A DNA stretch of 64,000 nucleotides from Ligula intestinalis (Eukaryota; Platyhelminthes; Cestoda; Diphyllobothriidea; Diphyllobothriidae): positions 52,754,496 to 52,818,495 of the forward strand of contig JAYGXS010000005.1 in the NCBI GenBank assembly GCA_036362985.1, read 5' to 3'. Position numbers and translations under genes: made by a program. The notes under the pieces are model-generated. The model did no database searches, was not told where the DNA came from, and worked only from the letters and a program-made list of their open reading frames with translations. Positions 23,422 to 34,539 of the stretch are shown one piece after another. Numbering within the stretch: position 1 is the stretch's first letter; each line of letters opens with the position of its first letter.

Positions 23422-23569
23422 AATTTGATAGGTAAATAGGGTAGAAGCTATTAGTCGTAGATCTGGGTGCATGGTTTGATTCCAGTAGCGTTTTTATTTT
23501 ACACAAAAAGACCACAAGAGAAATATGTCATCCTGGATATACAGTGAACTTTTGTACACTGCCATTCCG

Positions 23570-24215
23570 CAAACGCCTCACCTCCGCAATAATTACTGAA
23601 GAAGGAAGGTTAAAACAAAGTGGAAGTGGAAACAGGGAAAATGAGTGCGGGGAAAATGGAGCAGGGGGATATGCAAATCTGGGGGCCTGTAGTTACCAAG
23701 GCAAGGCTAGGTTAACCACATGTCCCAACTGTTTGCATAGGTCCGGTTTAGAGCATCTAATATAAGCAGCTTCCAGGTAGCGCAAGATTCGAGATTTTCG
23801 TGCTCGAACAAGAACTCGGAATGAAGCTATAGGGTCTACAGAATGACCCGTGTCCAGCAAGCGTTCTGTAATAGAGGAACGAGGGGATTGGTTTTCTTGC
23901 TTGAATAACCAACTAGGCAGGTGCTCCTTGGCTCTGTCTGCCAGTTGCCTTTGCGTTCGCCCTATGTACTTGAATCCGCAAGTGCACGTGAATTCATAAA
24001 CGCAGTTGGAAGTGGCGTGCGAAAATAAGGATCCTTAACCCAAGGAATTGGCAAGGGCTTTGTTGGAGAGCAGAATATAAGTTCAGCGGCGTAATAGGTT
24101 ATTTCTATAGCTTGGATAGGCACCTTTTAATAGTGTTTAAGATGTTATCACCATTGAAGGGCAAGGATACAAATACTGGCATTTTAGGAGCTGAATGTTC
24201 GTTTATTTTGGATCG
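23570..24215 (-). mobile_element. Penelope-like element, subfamily 2, GIY-YIG end
   Basis: The minus strand reads, with a few stops, MPVFVSLPFNGDN, then FTCTCGFKYIGRTQRQLADR, AKEHLPSWL, LLDTGHSVDP, EAAYIRCSKPDLCKQLGH and LALPW before a stop. It shows the typical course of a Penelope-like C-terminus: LPF motif, cysteine pair, YIG, R, E-H. It differs clearly from the hammerhead-bearing copies elsewhere in the window. The 3' flank runs to about 23,570. Confidence 0.85.
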
Positions 24216-24480
24216 CAAACAGTTGGAGCATGTAGTTAACCTGGCCTTGCCTTGGTAACTACAGGCCCCCAGATTTGCGCATTCCCCTGCCCCCCTTTAT
24301 TCCCGAAACCCAATTTCTCTGTTCCCCCCACCCCACCTCGTTTAACCTTCCTTCTTTACTAATTAGCCTTAATTAGCCTTAGTGCTTATGACCTATAAAA
24401 TTTCTGTACAAACTCAATTTCGTAATTTTCTCGTTCATGAACCTTTAACGCACTGAGTGGATGCAACTGACGAGATTCAT
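24216..24480 (+). mobile_element. Penelope-like subfamily 2, 3' tail only
   Basis: The plus strand starts abruptly in cgcaaacagttggagcatg (KQLEHVVNLALPW) and continues with the same 3' flank as 23,570-23,760, but in the opposite direction. Together with the neighbour it forms a divergent inverted pair. Confidence 0.75.
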
Positions 24481-24699
24481 TTAAATTTTGCATTGCTATT
24501 TTCTATTAGTCTTAGGCCTGGGTGCATGGTGAGGGCGTAGAGGAGGGAGGAGGTAGTTTTCAAAGCATGGCGGTTCATGTTAGTTCATGTTCATGAAAGC
24601 CTGTAGGACGTGGTTAAAGGTGAGGGTGGCAGGGCAGAGGACGGGGTAGCAGTCAGTCCTAAGGGGAGCGAGGAGGCGTGAACGGGAAAGAGTTTATTG

Positions 24700-24910
24700 A
24701 TGGTCATCACGGCAATCCGAGGTTGATCATGTGATCCAGTTGCGTACAGAGTTTTTGTTTTCTCTTCGGTATTGCAGCGGCCTCCGCAAACCGTAGGAGA
24801 CGCCCGATCGTCAACCCAAGTACAGTATTTTGGTCGACTGTATGACCAGTGTTCAATAGGTTCTTCGTGGTTGAAGTCTTAGGTACTTTATTGTTCACCC
24901 TCAGTACTCA
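24700..24910 (-). mobile_element. Penelope-like subfamily 2, C-terminal fragment
   Basis: The minus-strand frame reads LLNTGHTVDQ, RLLRFAEAAAI and KLCTQLDHMINLGLP. It is the same end segment as in the copies at 23.7 and 34.2 kb, more diverged. Confidence 0.7.
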
Positions 24911-25045
24911 CTTCGACATATGCTCAGTTAAACGCGTTGCCAAATGCCGCGAAACGGTCGCGAAATTATATAAGATCAATAAATTTTGCTAATTTTCAGA
25001 TTTTTACCTTGATCACATTCCCTTGAAGTTGTGTATTACTGTCCC

Positions 25046-25515
25046 CAGATGGGGCAAAATCCGGTATAAATCCGGCATATTTATTCAGATTTTTCCAATA
25101 GGATCCCATGATGGAATACACTTGGATTTGCTACTACGCCTCTCTAGCACAGGAGGCTAACATGTTTCTCCCTTCTCCTTCGCTTACGAACCTAACATGA
25201 CTCACCCTCTCAAAAGTCAACGGTTCGTCTGTCTTGTCATGCCAACCAGTCTACTATGACAATCAAAATTTCTCACATGTTTTACTTCCGTCTGACGACG
25301 GTAAGGCCCATCAGTACTTTCAATAGCGACGATGAAATTATGATTGTCTCAGCAGATGAAGGAGGGACAACAGTAATTATGAGCAATTCCAGCTGTTCTG
25401 AGTGTATTTGATTCACGTCCCCCCTAGTAGCAAATCCAAGCGGATTCCATTATGGGATCCTACTGGAAAATCCGGATACGTATGCCGAATTTATGCCGGA
25501 TTTTTGTCCACTCTG
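25046..25515. mobile_element. MITE with about 95-bp terminal inverted repeats
   Basis: The left arm begins CAGATGGGGCAAAATCCGG and runs through aggatcccatgatggaatac to cttggatttgctac near 25,133. The right arm, read in reverse, begins CAGAGTGGACAAAAATCCGG and runs through the same series. The element is about 470 bp, too short for a transposase. The long inverted ends show a non-autonomous DNA transposon; the family is not identified. Confidence 0.8.
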
Positions 25516-25679
25516 CTACTAGGGAGCAATAAAACCTGACTCGGGCAGTATAGTCAAGTTACAGTTAGTTGAAGGTCCTCCGGTGAAGATCTGAGAGTTT
25601 CGCTACATAATATGCGCCAATAGCAGGCAGAAAACAACGAATATAAATACCTGGCGGGGTGGGTGACCTCAGACGAACG

Positions 25680-25790
25680 TGACTCCCGGTGGGGCCTCAT
25701 AGAGCGTTGGCCCTTGTTGTCATGGGTTCAAAGCCAACGGAGGCCACCGAGTTGCCAAAAGTGGTCAAGTGGATTAATAAAGTGCGCCCG
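25680..25790 (+). mobile_element. possible tRNA-like SINE head
   Basis: cctcatagagcgttggccc resembles a D-arm/box A and atgggttcaaagcc a T-arm/box B, separated by tRNA-like spacing. No second copy of this head was found in the window. Confidence 0.4.
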
Positions 25791-26199
25791 ACCCACCTAC
25801 TAATAAGCAGGGAGTATTGACGGTAATAGAAAAAAGGAAATCTGGTTGCAATTTCCGTCCAATGCGCTGTTATCGGCCAGTCATACATCACCAGAGGTTA
25901 GCGAGAGCAGAGGTCGTAATGTGAACTCTGCTCTCTACTGGAGCTGTGATTCAGGCCGTAGAATTCACACCAAAGACGCACTAGGTAGCGGGGGATTATC
26001 TCACCTACCCTGGCGAGATGTCAAACTGTCCGTCTTGCCATGCTGTTATATGTCGAAAGAGACAAGAACTCAGTACTTTGAAATCAGTACGAATAAAAAC
26101 CATGAGACGGGTATGGTCACTTCTGGTTTACCTGCTATTAACAGTCTCAAAGTCAGTTTATAATAACTTTAGAACAGATATTATTACCAGCAAAGACAT

Positions 26200-26345
26200 A
26201 GGAGATTGTAATGGCAATTTCTGGCTTATTAGCCGTCGTCAGTCAGTCATAACCACACCCAAGTGGTGAGCCTCGAACTCGCGAACTTTGTGATCAGAGT
26301 CAAACGTCCTAACCATTGAGCCACAAGTTCGTTGTCTCACCGGTT
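26200..26345 (-). mobile_element. tRNA-derived SINE, family 2, copy a
   Basis: On the minus strand the head gtggctcaatggttaggacg and gagttcgaggctcacc looks like a tRNA with Gln-like layout. The tail (gacgacggctaataagccag, aaattgcca) is shared with 46,155-46,290. Confidence 0.65.
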
Positions 26346-26349
26346 TGTG

Positions 26350-28960
26350 TTAGGCAATCTTGACACTCATTGATGAACAGTTCGCACTATCAGGCTGCTA
26401 CCAGCTGTTACGGCTGTCAGGACCTCCGTCGAGGCCAAAAGTAGAGCGGGACAGATGACTTCCGTTAACAGTCAGGCTAACGTTCATCAACGACTAACTT
26501 GGGTACTTAGGGTGGTTCCGGTTTAGAATCTACTGCTGGATCTTAATGGACTACGGTGGGCAGTGTCCTGGAAGCGAGCACACCTGACCTGACTGAAACG
26601 ACTTATCAGTGACTAAAAAGACACCGGTAGCCGAACAAAATAGTTAGTGTGATAAAAGACCTGGGATACGACTGCAATAAGTTTGTTGTGAAAATACAAA
26701 AAAATAAACAAAAAACAGATCCGATATTGACGCTCAACTGGCTATCGTATTGATAGATTCGGTGGACAAAGAAATAAAACAGTTATAAACTGGCGGTATA
26801 AACCCTACTTCTATTAGAATTAAGTCGGACAATAATTACTGAACCAGAAAGAAGGATTAGAAAGGAGGGGGGGAGGGATGACGGCTTACAAGTCAGCATC
26901 TAGGGAGCCATAAGTGCCGCGGGCAGAAGATTGCTGGTAGGAATGTGAGGCGCTCCAATCCTGTGAATTGGAACGACCTGTGTCACCTTCCGCTGGTTTT
27001 AAGTAGTTTTGCACCTGATAAAAACAAAATAGAAGAGGGGGATTAGGCAGAATGAAAGCAGGTTCGACTTAATGGAGGCAAACAGTCGAAGAAAAGCAAA
27101 GAATGGCTAACAAGTCAGAAGGCAGAAAAAAATAATATTAGTAAGAATAAACCAGTCGGAATCTTCAGTGGCGAAAGAGTTTCAGAAAAGCACACAAAAC
27201 ACTTCGCAACAACTATTATTCTGAGAGTGATTGAGACGGGACGGAAAATGCGGCAAGTGACTGGCAGACCACAAGCCAATACAACAGTCATGTTAAGGAA
27301 GAACTTGGACCAACACCCTCTAAAAAATCAGTACTGTGTCCTAACTGCTGTAGACGCTGAGAGGGGAGCTAAGCAAAACGACAAGCAAAGACCGAAGATT
27401 TCGCGGCAAATATCGAGGGAGAAAAATTGTTACGGATGGGAAAATATAAGCACAACTCGCTCGGGCGTTTAATCCTCCTGTTGTTAAGCCATGCAGCATA
27501 AAGACTACCCGACACTTGGAAGCAGCGGAACAGACGCGACCGACAGGGTCCATCATTATCCTCAGGAGAGCGTAACGGTGACTTGTTTTCTGCGAGAAAC
27601 ACATGCGCTCCGGATTCCTATCCTCACTGTGTTTGAATATCAGGGTAAAGTGGCGGCGACATGAAATGTATGAGGGTGCAGTGTCATTTGAGTGACAAAT
27701 GCCGCGTCTGCACGCGCGCCACACATGCTCTGTTCCGTAATTCCGAACAAACGGACTCCCCTCGGCGAAGATATTTGCGTACACAATGAGAAGAAAGCAC
27801 TACAGCCTTGTCAGGGCCCAACTCAATGGTGTGCGCACACAGCCCTGGCGAAGCGTTCCCACGGCAAGCGGGCGGTTCGCTCCCACACGTGATGACGCAG
27901 TGCAGCTGCAGCCGGGCGCCGGTTGCTAATGCGCCAGCTGCATGAGTCATATAGCCTCCCCTTACTTGAGCCCAAAATCGAATTGGTCCAACCTTGTAAA
28001 TACCCGTTCGCTTGCTTTAAGGCATGCTGTACAAAGTTATCTTCAAGACTTCTGCTTTCTGCACGCTTCTTGTTGTGGTCTTCCTTAGGGGCTCACACGA
28101 GGCGTAGTTAGGCGGCGAATATCGCAGCCTTGGCCACCGTTACAACAAGCCTAACCATCCGTCCTGTCTGGGGCGAACTAAAACACTGATTATGAACCAT
28201 TCCAGCCGCGACTGCCACCACCTCATGTTAATTTAGCAGCGCGTCCGAGTGTCTATCACGTGAAATCTAAATCCGTGGCACATTTATTTAACTGTGCCCT
28301 TCTTCCATATTCCAAGTCAAGGCGACTGGTGAAAAGAGTAAGCACAGTGGCTAATCCCTGTACCATACGTATACCTCAGACGAATAATTGTCACAGACTC
28401 GTTCACGGAGCCTCTACTAATAATTGTTTTGGGTAGTAAGCCTACGGCTAGCATTGGCTGTTCGTGGTTGTGTAGTAATCCGTAGCGTCTTGACTTATTG
28501 CTGAGAGAAAAAACAAACGAGATTACTTCGGCCTCAAGTCTAAATGTCTCATGTTATGGACTTTTAATGCGCTTACTGGTTACGTTCGATCTGTATCCAG
28601 ATAAGTTGAACGCATGCTGATTTAGTGATAAGCTGCATTTTGTGTTGAACGGCGTGGGCTCCGCACCCGCTATCGAAAAGGTTGGTTTGTTAAAACAGAA
28701 ACTAGTCGACGCGCTGAAAGTTACTCGAAATGGCCGTTGAAAAATTGGCTAAACAGCGGTCTGAACACAGCAGTCATGTTGTACAACATGCTTTAAAAGG
28801 GGCTTTCAAGCAACAGGATTGATAATTACATATAAATGCAAAATACCCTTACTAACGCGGACGGAAAACGCGTTGAGCACTTGCATATGCGTCTCCTCGA
28901 GTAAATGAAATGGGAGCGGATATAAAAAAACGGTGAGCTACCTGATGTCTAGAAACGTTG
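26350..28960. other. intronic DNA, no exon confirmed
   Basis: A missing ARFGAP1 exon could lie here. A minus-strand stretch at about 26,890-26,975 reads RSNSQDWSASHSYQQSS between possible splice sites, but its phase does not fit exon 7 or the terminal exon, so it was not accepted. The rest has short ORFs only. Confidence 0.3.
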
Positions 28961-28974
28961 AGTCCAGTGCTCAC

Positions 28975-29034
28975 CTTCTGAGTCATCGAATTAACGGTCT
29001 CAGACAGGTTGTCAATCAGGTGACCGTCTTTGAT
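28975..29034 (-). CDS. ARFGAP1: ARFGAP1 exon 7
   Basis: Twenty codons, IKDGHLIDNLSETVNSMTQK, with acceptor cttctcgtcag and donor GTGAGC. It continues directly from exon 6: QER followed by IKDG matches the K/R-V/I-K-D/E-G step of ArfGAP1 and the helix after it. It ends in phase 0. Because the terminal exon begins with the last two bases of a codon, at least one exon whose length is one more than a multiple of three must lie between them. Confidence 0.85.
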
Positions 29035-29157
29035 CTGACGAGAAGAGAACCCACAGCCAGACAACATGGAGAGAGTGGCCGTTCAGCAGACGAGACGACA
29101 TCAAACAGATTGACAACATCGAGAGGAAGAAACACAAGGGGGAGGGGTGAGTAGAAA

Positions 29158-29178
29158 ACAACAACAACAACAACAACA
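29158..29178 (+). repeat. (CAA)n microsatellite
   Basis: About seven units of aac/caa immediately upstream of exon 7 on the gene's strand (as TTG/GTT repeats). It could be the tail of a LINE insertion, since the RNase H LINE at 42.3 kb has the same tail, but no LINE coding part is next to it. Confidence 0.7.
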
Positions 29179-29239
29179 TCTAATTGACAAAGGCAACGTA
29201 AAGATTACGGGAAAACTGGAAAATAGGTAAATGGTGTTC

Positions 29240-29900
29240 TGTTAGGAAGTCTGCATCTGTGCGACCGATGGATGACAAAAATATTGTGGTAAAAATGTAG
29301 CTCCTGTGAAAACATCGATTAACACTCAAAAGAGCTATGGTGAGTCCCTAGTTGGTCTTTGGAATGGGCTTATTTGCCCAATAATACTGCTTACTAAGAG
29401 GGAAGCAATGCAGACTGAGAGGGAATCTACGAAGATAAGAATTCCCATGGGTATATGTCGCCACTGCTTGTTACCCCTGTACCAAATCATAAAACGTACT
29501 AAATAATAAAAACCTAAAAATTTACAGGGCGACCATTTAAAACAAATCCAACACCCTCAGCAATTTCGTGACATTCGGCCACAGCCTAGGCTTTACATAT
29601 TCAAAAGTTGTTGCGCAACACAGTCCCCTTTTTTGTTCTTGGCAAGTGGTCATGCTGACTCTACGCTGCTCTTTAGTTGAAGACCCGGGTTACGGGCGCA
29701 GCAGGTCTCCTATACAGTGCGCAAATTTAACCTCCAGCTAGTTTTGAATGTCTTATCGCCGAGCCGTGGTCAGTCCCGCCAACGAGGCCGATACCTAATT
29801 GCTTATTTTGCGAAATTCAACTCAAAGCATTAACTCGTAAGCAAGTCGATCACCATCATTAACATCCTTTAAAAAGTTTCACATGTGCAAGAAAAACAAT
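29240..29900. other. intron 6 DNA, no gene seen
   Basis: Nothing recognised beyond short ORFs. Confidence 0.35.
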
Positions 29901-30031
29901 ACTAGGATAAACTCATTACGTATGTCTACGCTGTAGTACACTGATGTGACGCACCACCCCGAAGCATGGGTGTTTGAATGTGCCAAGGCCACTTTCACGC
30001 GGATTCCATAAGAGGATGGTGTACTTATTTG

Positions 30032-30463
30032 TTAGTGAAGATGCCGGTACATCTTCCCAACCCCCTCGCTGACATTGGATCCCCTCATTACCGTACCGTC
30101 TCGTACCTTTGCGTACCGCAGTTCCAGTACCGTCAGCACCTCCATGGCCCTCAACCGCACTTGTCCAAAGCGCTGCACGCTCCATCGGCGTCTAGCTGAT
30201 ATTCCGTGAACACTCCTCATTCCAAACCAATTGATTGTCTGGCTGGTTAGTAGCCCTTGTTGGATCAGGAACCCCGTCGGGTGGGCCTCAATCCCGGCGG
30301 CGAGGAGGAGCAGCATGGTCGGGAGGGGCTGCTCCGTCATCAAAAACACAGATGGAGAGGAGGGGAGATAGATCCACCGTAGGGAGATTGGTGTAGCAGA
30401 TCTTGGCCCCCGTGAGGGTGGGCGGGAACGCGACGAGGACGCGTCTGCTGGGGTTCCCACCAA
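30032..30463 (-). CDS. 143-codon GC-rich ORF, unknown
   Basis: An intact minus-strand frame much richer in GC than its surroundings. It includes an Arg/Ser/Pro start (SRSRPPSRGPRS), a hydrophobic middle (LPTMLLLLAAGIEAHP) and a basic, aliphatic end. It sits in intron 6 on the gene's own strand. No family is recognised. The abrupt base-composition change suggests part of a mobile element rather than a host exon. Confidence 0.22.
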   Translation of the reverse strand: MVGTPADASSSRSRPPSRGPRSATPISLRWIYLPSSPSVFLMTEQPLPTMLLLLAAGIEAHPTGFLIQQGLLTSQTINWFGMRSVHGISARRRWSVQRFGQVRLRAMEVLTVLELRYAKVRDGTVMRGSNVSEGVGKMYRHLH

Positions 30464-31103
30464 TCGATTTTATGTAGCCTTGGCATTATTTTGCATCGAT
30501 ATTCCGTTTTTCCTTTTACTACTTAATCATTACTTTGCAATAGTAGACGTTTTATTTTACCAATCTGATATCCTTCTTCCTTCCTATATGTTCGTGCCTA
30601 ATGTGATTAACAACCCCGTTCGGTGTTACATCCGGTGACCTGAGCGTGTGCCAACCTCGCCAGGAGTCAATGATGTACGCTATTATCCATTGAAGACTTC
30701 AGATGGCTCGAATTCAGTGACTACTGGTACAATTAGCACATCAGACTATGGAAATAAAAAGTTCAAACGCCCGGAAAAGGAATGTTCCGGTACAGAACCG
30801 AATTTTTATCACGGAATAGATAGCCGAAACCATTTCCGATAGTAAAAAAGGCCTTACTTTCTGAAGACTCTGGATGAGTTAGCGGACTAGAGGGGAACTA
30901 CTGGCCAGGAGAGCAACATATGGAGAATATCGAGTATTCATTACGCCGACCGGTGCTGAGTCTTTCTTCTACAAGTTTCGCTTAAGAAGCGTTAAATGAC
31001 TTAAGTGAGCCTGACAGAAGGAGGCATTTTGCAATGGGTGGGTGCTGCCCTTTTGTCATGCAATGCAGTGAAAAGACGTTTCTCCTAAGCAAAAAAATCA
31101 TAC

Positions 31104-31214
31104 CCGCTCCTGGACTGTCATCGTGATTTGGCGCGTCTTCTCGGTGGCTGTTGAGGCTAACTCACTGGTCTTTTTAGCGGCCGCAGAAGCGTACTGACCC
31201 ACATATGACCAGCC
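31104..31214 (-). CDS. ARFGAP1: ARFGAP1 exon 6, amphipathic lipid-sensing helix region
   Basis: The exon is 111 bases, 37 codons, phase 0 at both ends. It begins GWSYVGQYASAAAKKTSELA and ends TMTVQER. It corresponds to the GWS-containing segment of ArfGAP1 that includes the ALPS motif, a Ser/Thr-rich amphipathic helix that inserts into highly curved membranes and couples GAP activity to vesicle curvature. The Ser/Thr and small hydrophobic content fits that role. Acceptor is ctctccctttgtag and donor GTATGA. It was too short to stand out as an ORF. Confidence 0.88.
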
Positions 31215-31825
31215 CTACAAAGGGAGAGAGAGGCAGTGTGTAAGGGGCACAAAGCAAGTGCATGCGGCAGAGAACAATAGAGTTGTAGCTGGAGTCACGT
31301 GCAATCATAAGAATGCTACACAAACCTTATACAATTGCAACTGAAGACAGAGTAGAGCAACAAGTACTATCCAAGCACAACAATTACGTTCACAGCTTCT
31401 GCTACTATAATTTACTCCGTTTGGTAACAGTTCCCGAAAAACTTTATTTCACTGTCTTTGTCTTAGCCGACAAACACTTCTTAACTCTTGTTTTCACTAT
31501 TTACGACCAGTCATTCCAGCTACTAACGAATTTGCTATCGTCACTGTCACAGTTTATTATAGTAGAAATAATACTGTAATCACCAGCCGAACTACTGCTG
31601 CCATCGGAAATGATAGTACTAAGGATGCGGTCATTATTATTATTAATGCTGGAAATATTACTGTCTTCACAGATGCCTTCGTTGTAAGTGAAACAACCAC
31701 TAAGAGCCGTCAGCGTTCAGAAATGCAAACGCAAATAGCACTTCTACCGTGTCAGTTCGGCTGTCGCAAAGGACGACATACAAAATTTGCCTCACAGCGT
31801 ATTGAACGGAGGACGTTGAATTGCT

Positions 31826-32016
31826 CGTAGTAGTAATAGTAATATTAGTATAAGTAGTAGTAATAGTAGTAGCATTAGTAGTAGCAGTAATAACAGAAGT
31901 AGTATTAGGAGTAGTAGTAATAGTAGTATTTGTAGGAATAGTAGTAATAGTATTAGTATTATTATTAGTAGCAGTATTAGTAGTAGTAGTATTAGTAGTA
32001 GTAGCAGTAGTAGTAA

Positions 32017-32072
<56 letters not shown>
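31826..32072 (+). repeat. TAG/GTA trinucleotide microsatellite
   Basis: About 250 bases of (TAG)n with interruptions (TAA, GCAG), becoming pure in the last 55 bases. Both strands read through it as long poly-Thr/Ile or poly-Leu frames, which are not genes. It lies in ARFGAP1 intron 5. Confidence 0.95.
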
Positions 32073-32073
<1 letters not shown>

Positions 32074-32089
32074 GGAGGGAGGGTGGGGG
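32073..32089 (+). other. G-quadruplex motif
   Basis: GGGAGGGAGGGTGGGGG: four G runs with one-base loops, a strong intramolecular quadruplex pattern directly abutting the pure end of the TAG microsatellite. Confidence 0.8.
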
Positions 32090-32094
32090 CACAG

Positions 32095-33000
32095 GCCCAC
32101 ACACGAGTTGATCCCACAGACATGCACCAGGTTTTTTACGGTAAAAAGGTGGCCGCTAAAAGCACCGCTAAGCCTGCGTGAGGCGGGCGTAGACGCAGGG
32201 TTTTGTGATTTCAGTCAGTGGTTCTCACACCGGTTCTGAATCCTCGCAGATCTAACGCAAAGACGAATATTGGGGATTTATAGCAGACAATTTGCGGAGA
32301 GGGTATCATTTAGTAGCATCAACAGAAGCAGTACAGTTCGACAACCGTTGCTGCCTTTGAACTGCCAAGGTGTGGTCGTGATGGTGACACAACTGTTGAC
32401 ACAGCGTAAATGACCTCCACCAAAGGGATATGAGACCGGCAAAACTACGGCTAAGGATATGCTAAAGTTTCAATAAAAAGAAGTCCTAAGGAATGGTAAA
32501 CGATAGGCAGTTCATCAAGCACTGGGCAAAGCCCAAAACGTTTGTGCACTAGGCAAAATTGATGGGGAGGGGGCGGTGCGTGGGAAAAGTAAACGGAAAA
32601 TTACAGGGCGTGAAATGGAACAAGGACTGATTGATACAAAGAGGGCGTAAAACGTGCAAGTGGGCGGGGTAGGTAAAGAACGGTGGGTAGTAACTCAGTC
32701 TATCTAAATAGTTGAAATGAGACCGCACGGACGTGGGCGGTGTGTATAGTGGGACGCAGATACACGCTAATGAGCAGAGGTTGCACGGTCTATAAGCACA
32801 TTTTATAACAATCTATGCATTAATTAATTAGTGCAAAATTCCGAAATCTGCGAAATACTGATAATCACTCGGAGGCCTGCATCAATTCGGATTGTAAAAC
32901 CACTTATCTTGTAGCCTAATCTCAAGTCATTCTAGTTACGTCACCAGCTTCTTTCTTACCACTTACAGAAAGAGTACTCCGTACCTCAATGACGCCGACT
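32095..33000. other. intron 5 DNA, no gene seen
   Basis: No recognisable protein, RNA or repeat partner. Confidence 0.35.
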
Positions 33001-33004
33001 GCCC

Positions 33005-33560
33005 TTACACATTCAAATATATTTTATAGAAAAAATTACCAAAATTATGCTTCCTTGTACTCATTCGGTAGTACATGACGCCTCCTTCAAATAATAGAGT
33101 TGGTAAAAGGATATTTTTTGATCTAAAAAAAGATTTTTTAAATTTTCGAATAATTTTAAACTTATTGACTGTTACATCCTGCATATGGAAAAGAACGTTT
33201 TTCCTAACGGTGGATTTCTTGTACTCGTTTGGTTGCAAATTGCGCCTTCTTTAAATTTTATGCTTAAAGAAAGGGTATCTTTCGGTTTTAAAAAAGTTCC
33301 TTAATTACCGAATAATGTTGAAACCTACTGACTGCTACACTCACACTGCGCATTGTGTACACCCTGTTTAAAGAAAAAGTACGTTCTCGCTTACAAATTG
33401 AGGAAAAAGTCACATTGTTTTCACAGAATTTCGCAGCATATGTGGATCATGTCGCATACATTATAAGCAATATTAATAAATTGCCGGAAATGGTGTATTC
33501 TGAATGAACATTTCACAGTCGTAAACATTTCATACCCTTCATTGAAGTATAAAATATAGC
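33005..33560 (+). mobile_element. foldback family, copy 2
   Basis: Two successive arm-like units (cttgtactcattcggtag and cttgtactcgtttggttg with gaaagggtatctttcggtt) are followed by the shared middle (gcgcattgtgtacaccctg, catacattataagcaatatt). The right inverted arm is not clear, so the copy is incomplete. Confidence 0.5.
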
Positions 33561-34129
33561 GGCAGATCAGACTCCAAAATATTCAGCAATTAGTGTTGTT
33601 AACATTTTAAGATTATGGTCTATTGAGTGATAGTTTTTAAGAGGACGTGAATTGCTATCCAGTGAAAACCAGAAGGAGTATTTTGCTCTCAATATTTATA
33701 AAAAAATAAAAATTTTAATTGGTAAGAAAGTCGAAAATTTATAGCAAAAATGTGTACTTATTAAGTAGTATTTTTATCACGGGAGATCTTTTCAGGAGGC
33801 CGAAAAGATGCCTGTTCAAAAATCAGCACATCTTGGGATTATGCCCCAACATCAAAAATAGTACAAGTCCACTTAAGCCATCACCACTAACCCAAAAACG
33901 CATTCATTTGAATGTTAGTTAACCTGAGATCGATCAGTGAAAATATAATACGTGATGTCAAGTGTGACCAAGTTACATCGACCTTGATGCATCTAGGGGT
34001 TTGCAAGACAATAATACTCCTACGGAAAATTAAAGTACTTGGGTCCCACGCCACATTACATGAAAAAATGGAATGCAGGATAATTTGCGACATTTCGTTC
34101 GAAACCCAATCCTTTCCCACAAGTCCTAG

Positions 34130-34530
34130 CATAAAAACCATTGTCCTCGTTCCTCTATCACTGAACACCTACTGGACACGGGTCATTCGGTAGATCCTAT
34201 AACTTCTTTTCGAGTTCGTTTTCGAGCACGAACATCTCGAATCTTGTTTAACCCGGAAGCTGCTTATATTAGACGCTTTAAACCGGACCTCTGCAAACAG
34301 TTGGAGCACGTGATTACCCTTGCCTTACCTTGGTAACCGCAGGCCCCAGATTCGCACATTCCCCAGCCCAATATTCCCCACAACTCAATTCCCTGTTTTC
34401 TTCCTCCAATTTTGTTTTAACCTTCTTTCTCTACCTGACTAGGACCTATGACCTTTCTGGATATTTTCAATTTCGTGTTTTTCTCATTCGTGGACCTTAA
34501 TGCAATGAGGAGTTGTAACTGAGGAGCTCT
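34130..34530 (+). mobile_element. Penelope-like subfamily 2, C-terminal fragment
   Basis: The plus strand reads LDTGHSVDPITSFRV, EAAYIRRFKPDLCKQLEH and LALPW then a stop, followed by the same 3' flank (ccgcaggccccagattcgca) as at 24.25 kb. The YIG part is missing. Truncated copy. Confidence 0.8.
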
Positions 34531-34539
34531 CCCGAAATT

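Noticed and set aside
25046..25515. Assigning the MITE to a named superfamily
   Set aside because: No target duplication could be fixed from one copy, and the terminal bases alone are not diagnostic.
26890..26975. A middle ARFGAP1 exon reading RSNSQDWSASHSYQQSS
   Set aside because: The splice-like borders give phases that join neither exon 7 nor the terminal exon, and the stretch resembles repeat sequence. It remains possible only with further exons.
27341..27784. 147-codon minus-strand ORF
   Set aside because: No domain, no splice logic and an overlapping frame of similar length; composition looks random.
31700..32127. Long poly-Thr and poly-Leu frames on the minus strand
   Set aside because: They are translations of the TAG microsatellite, not genes.
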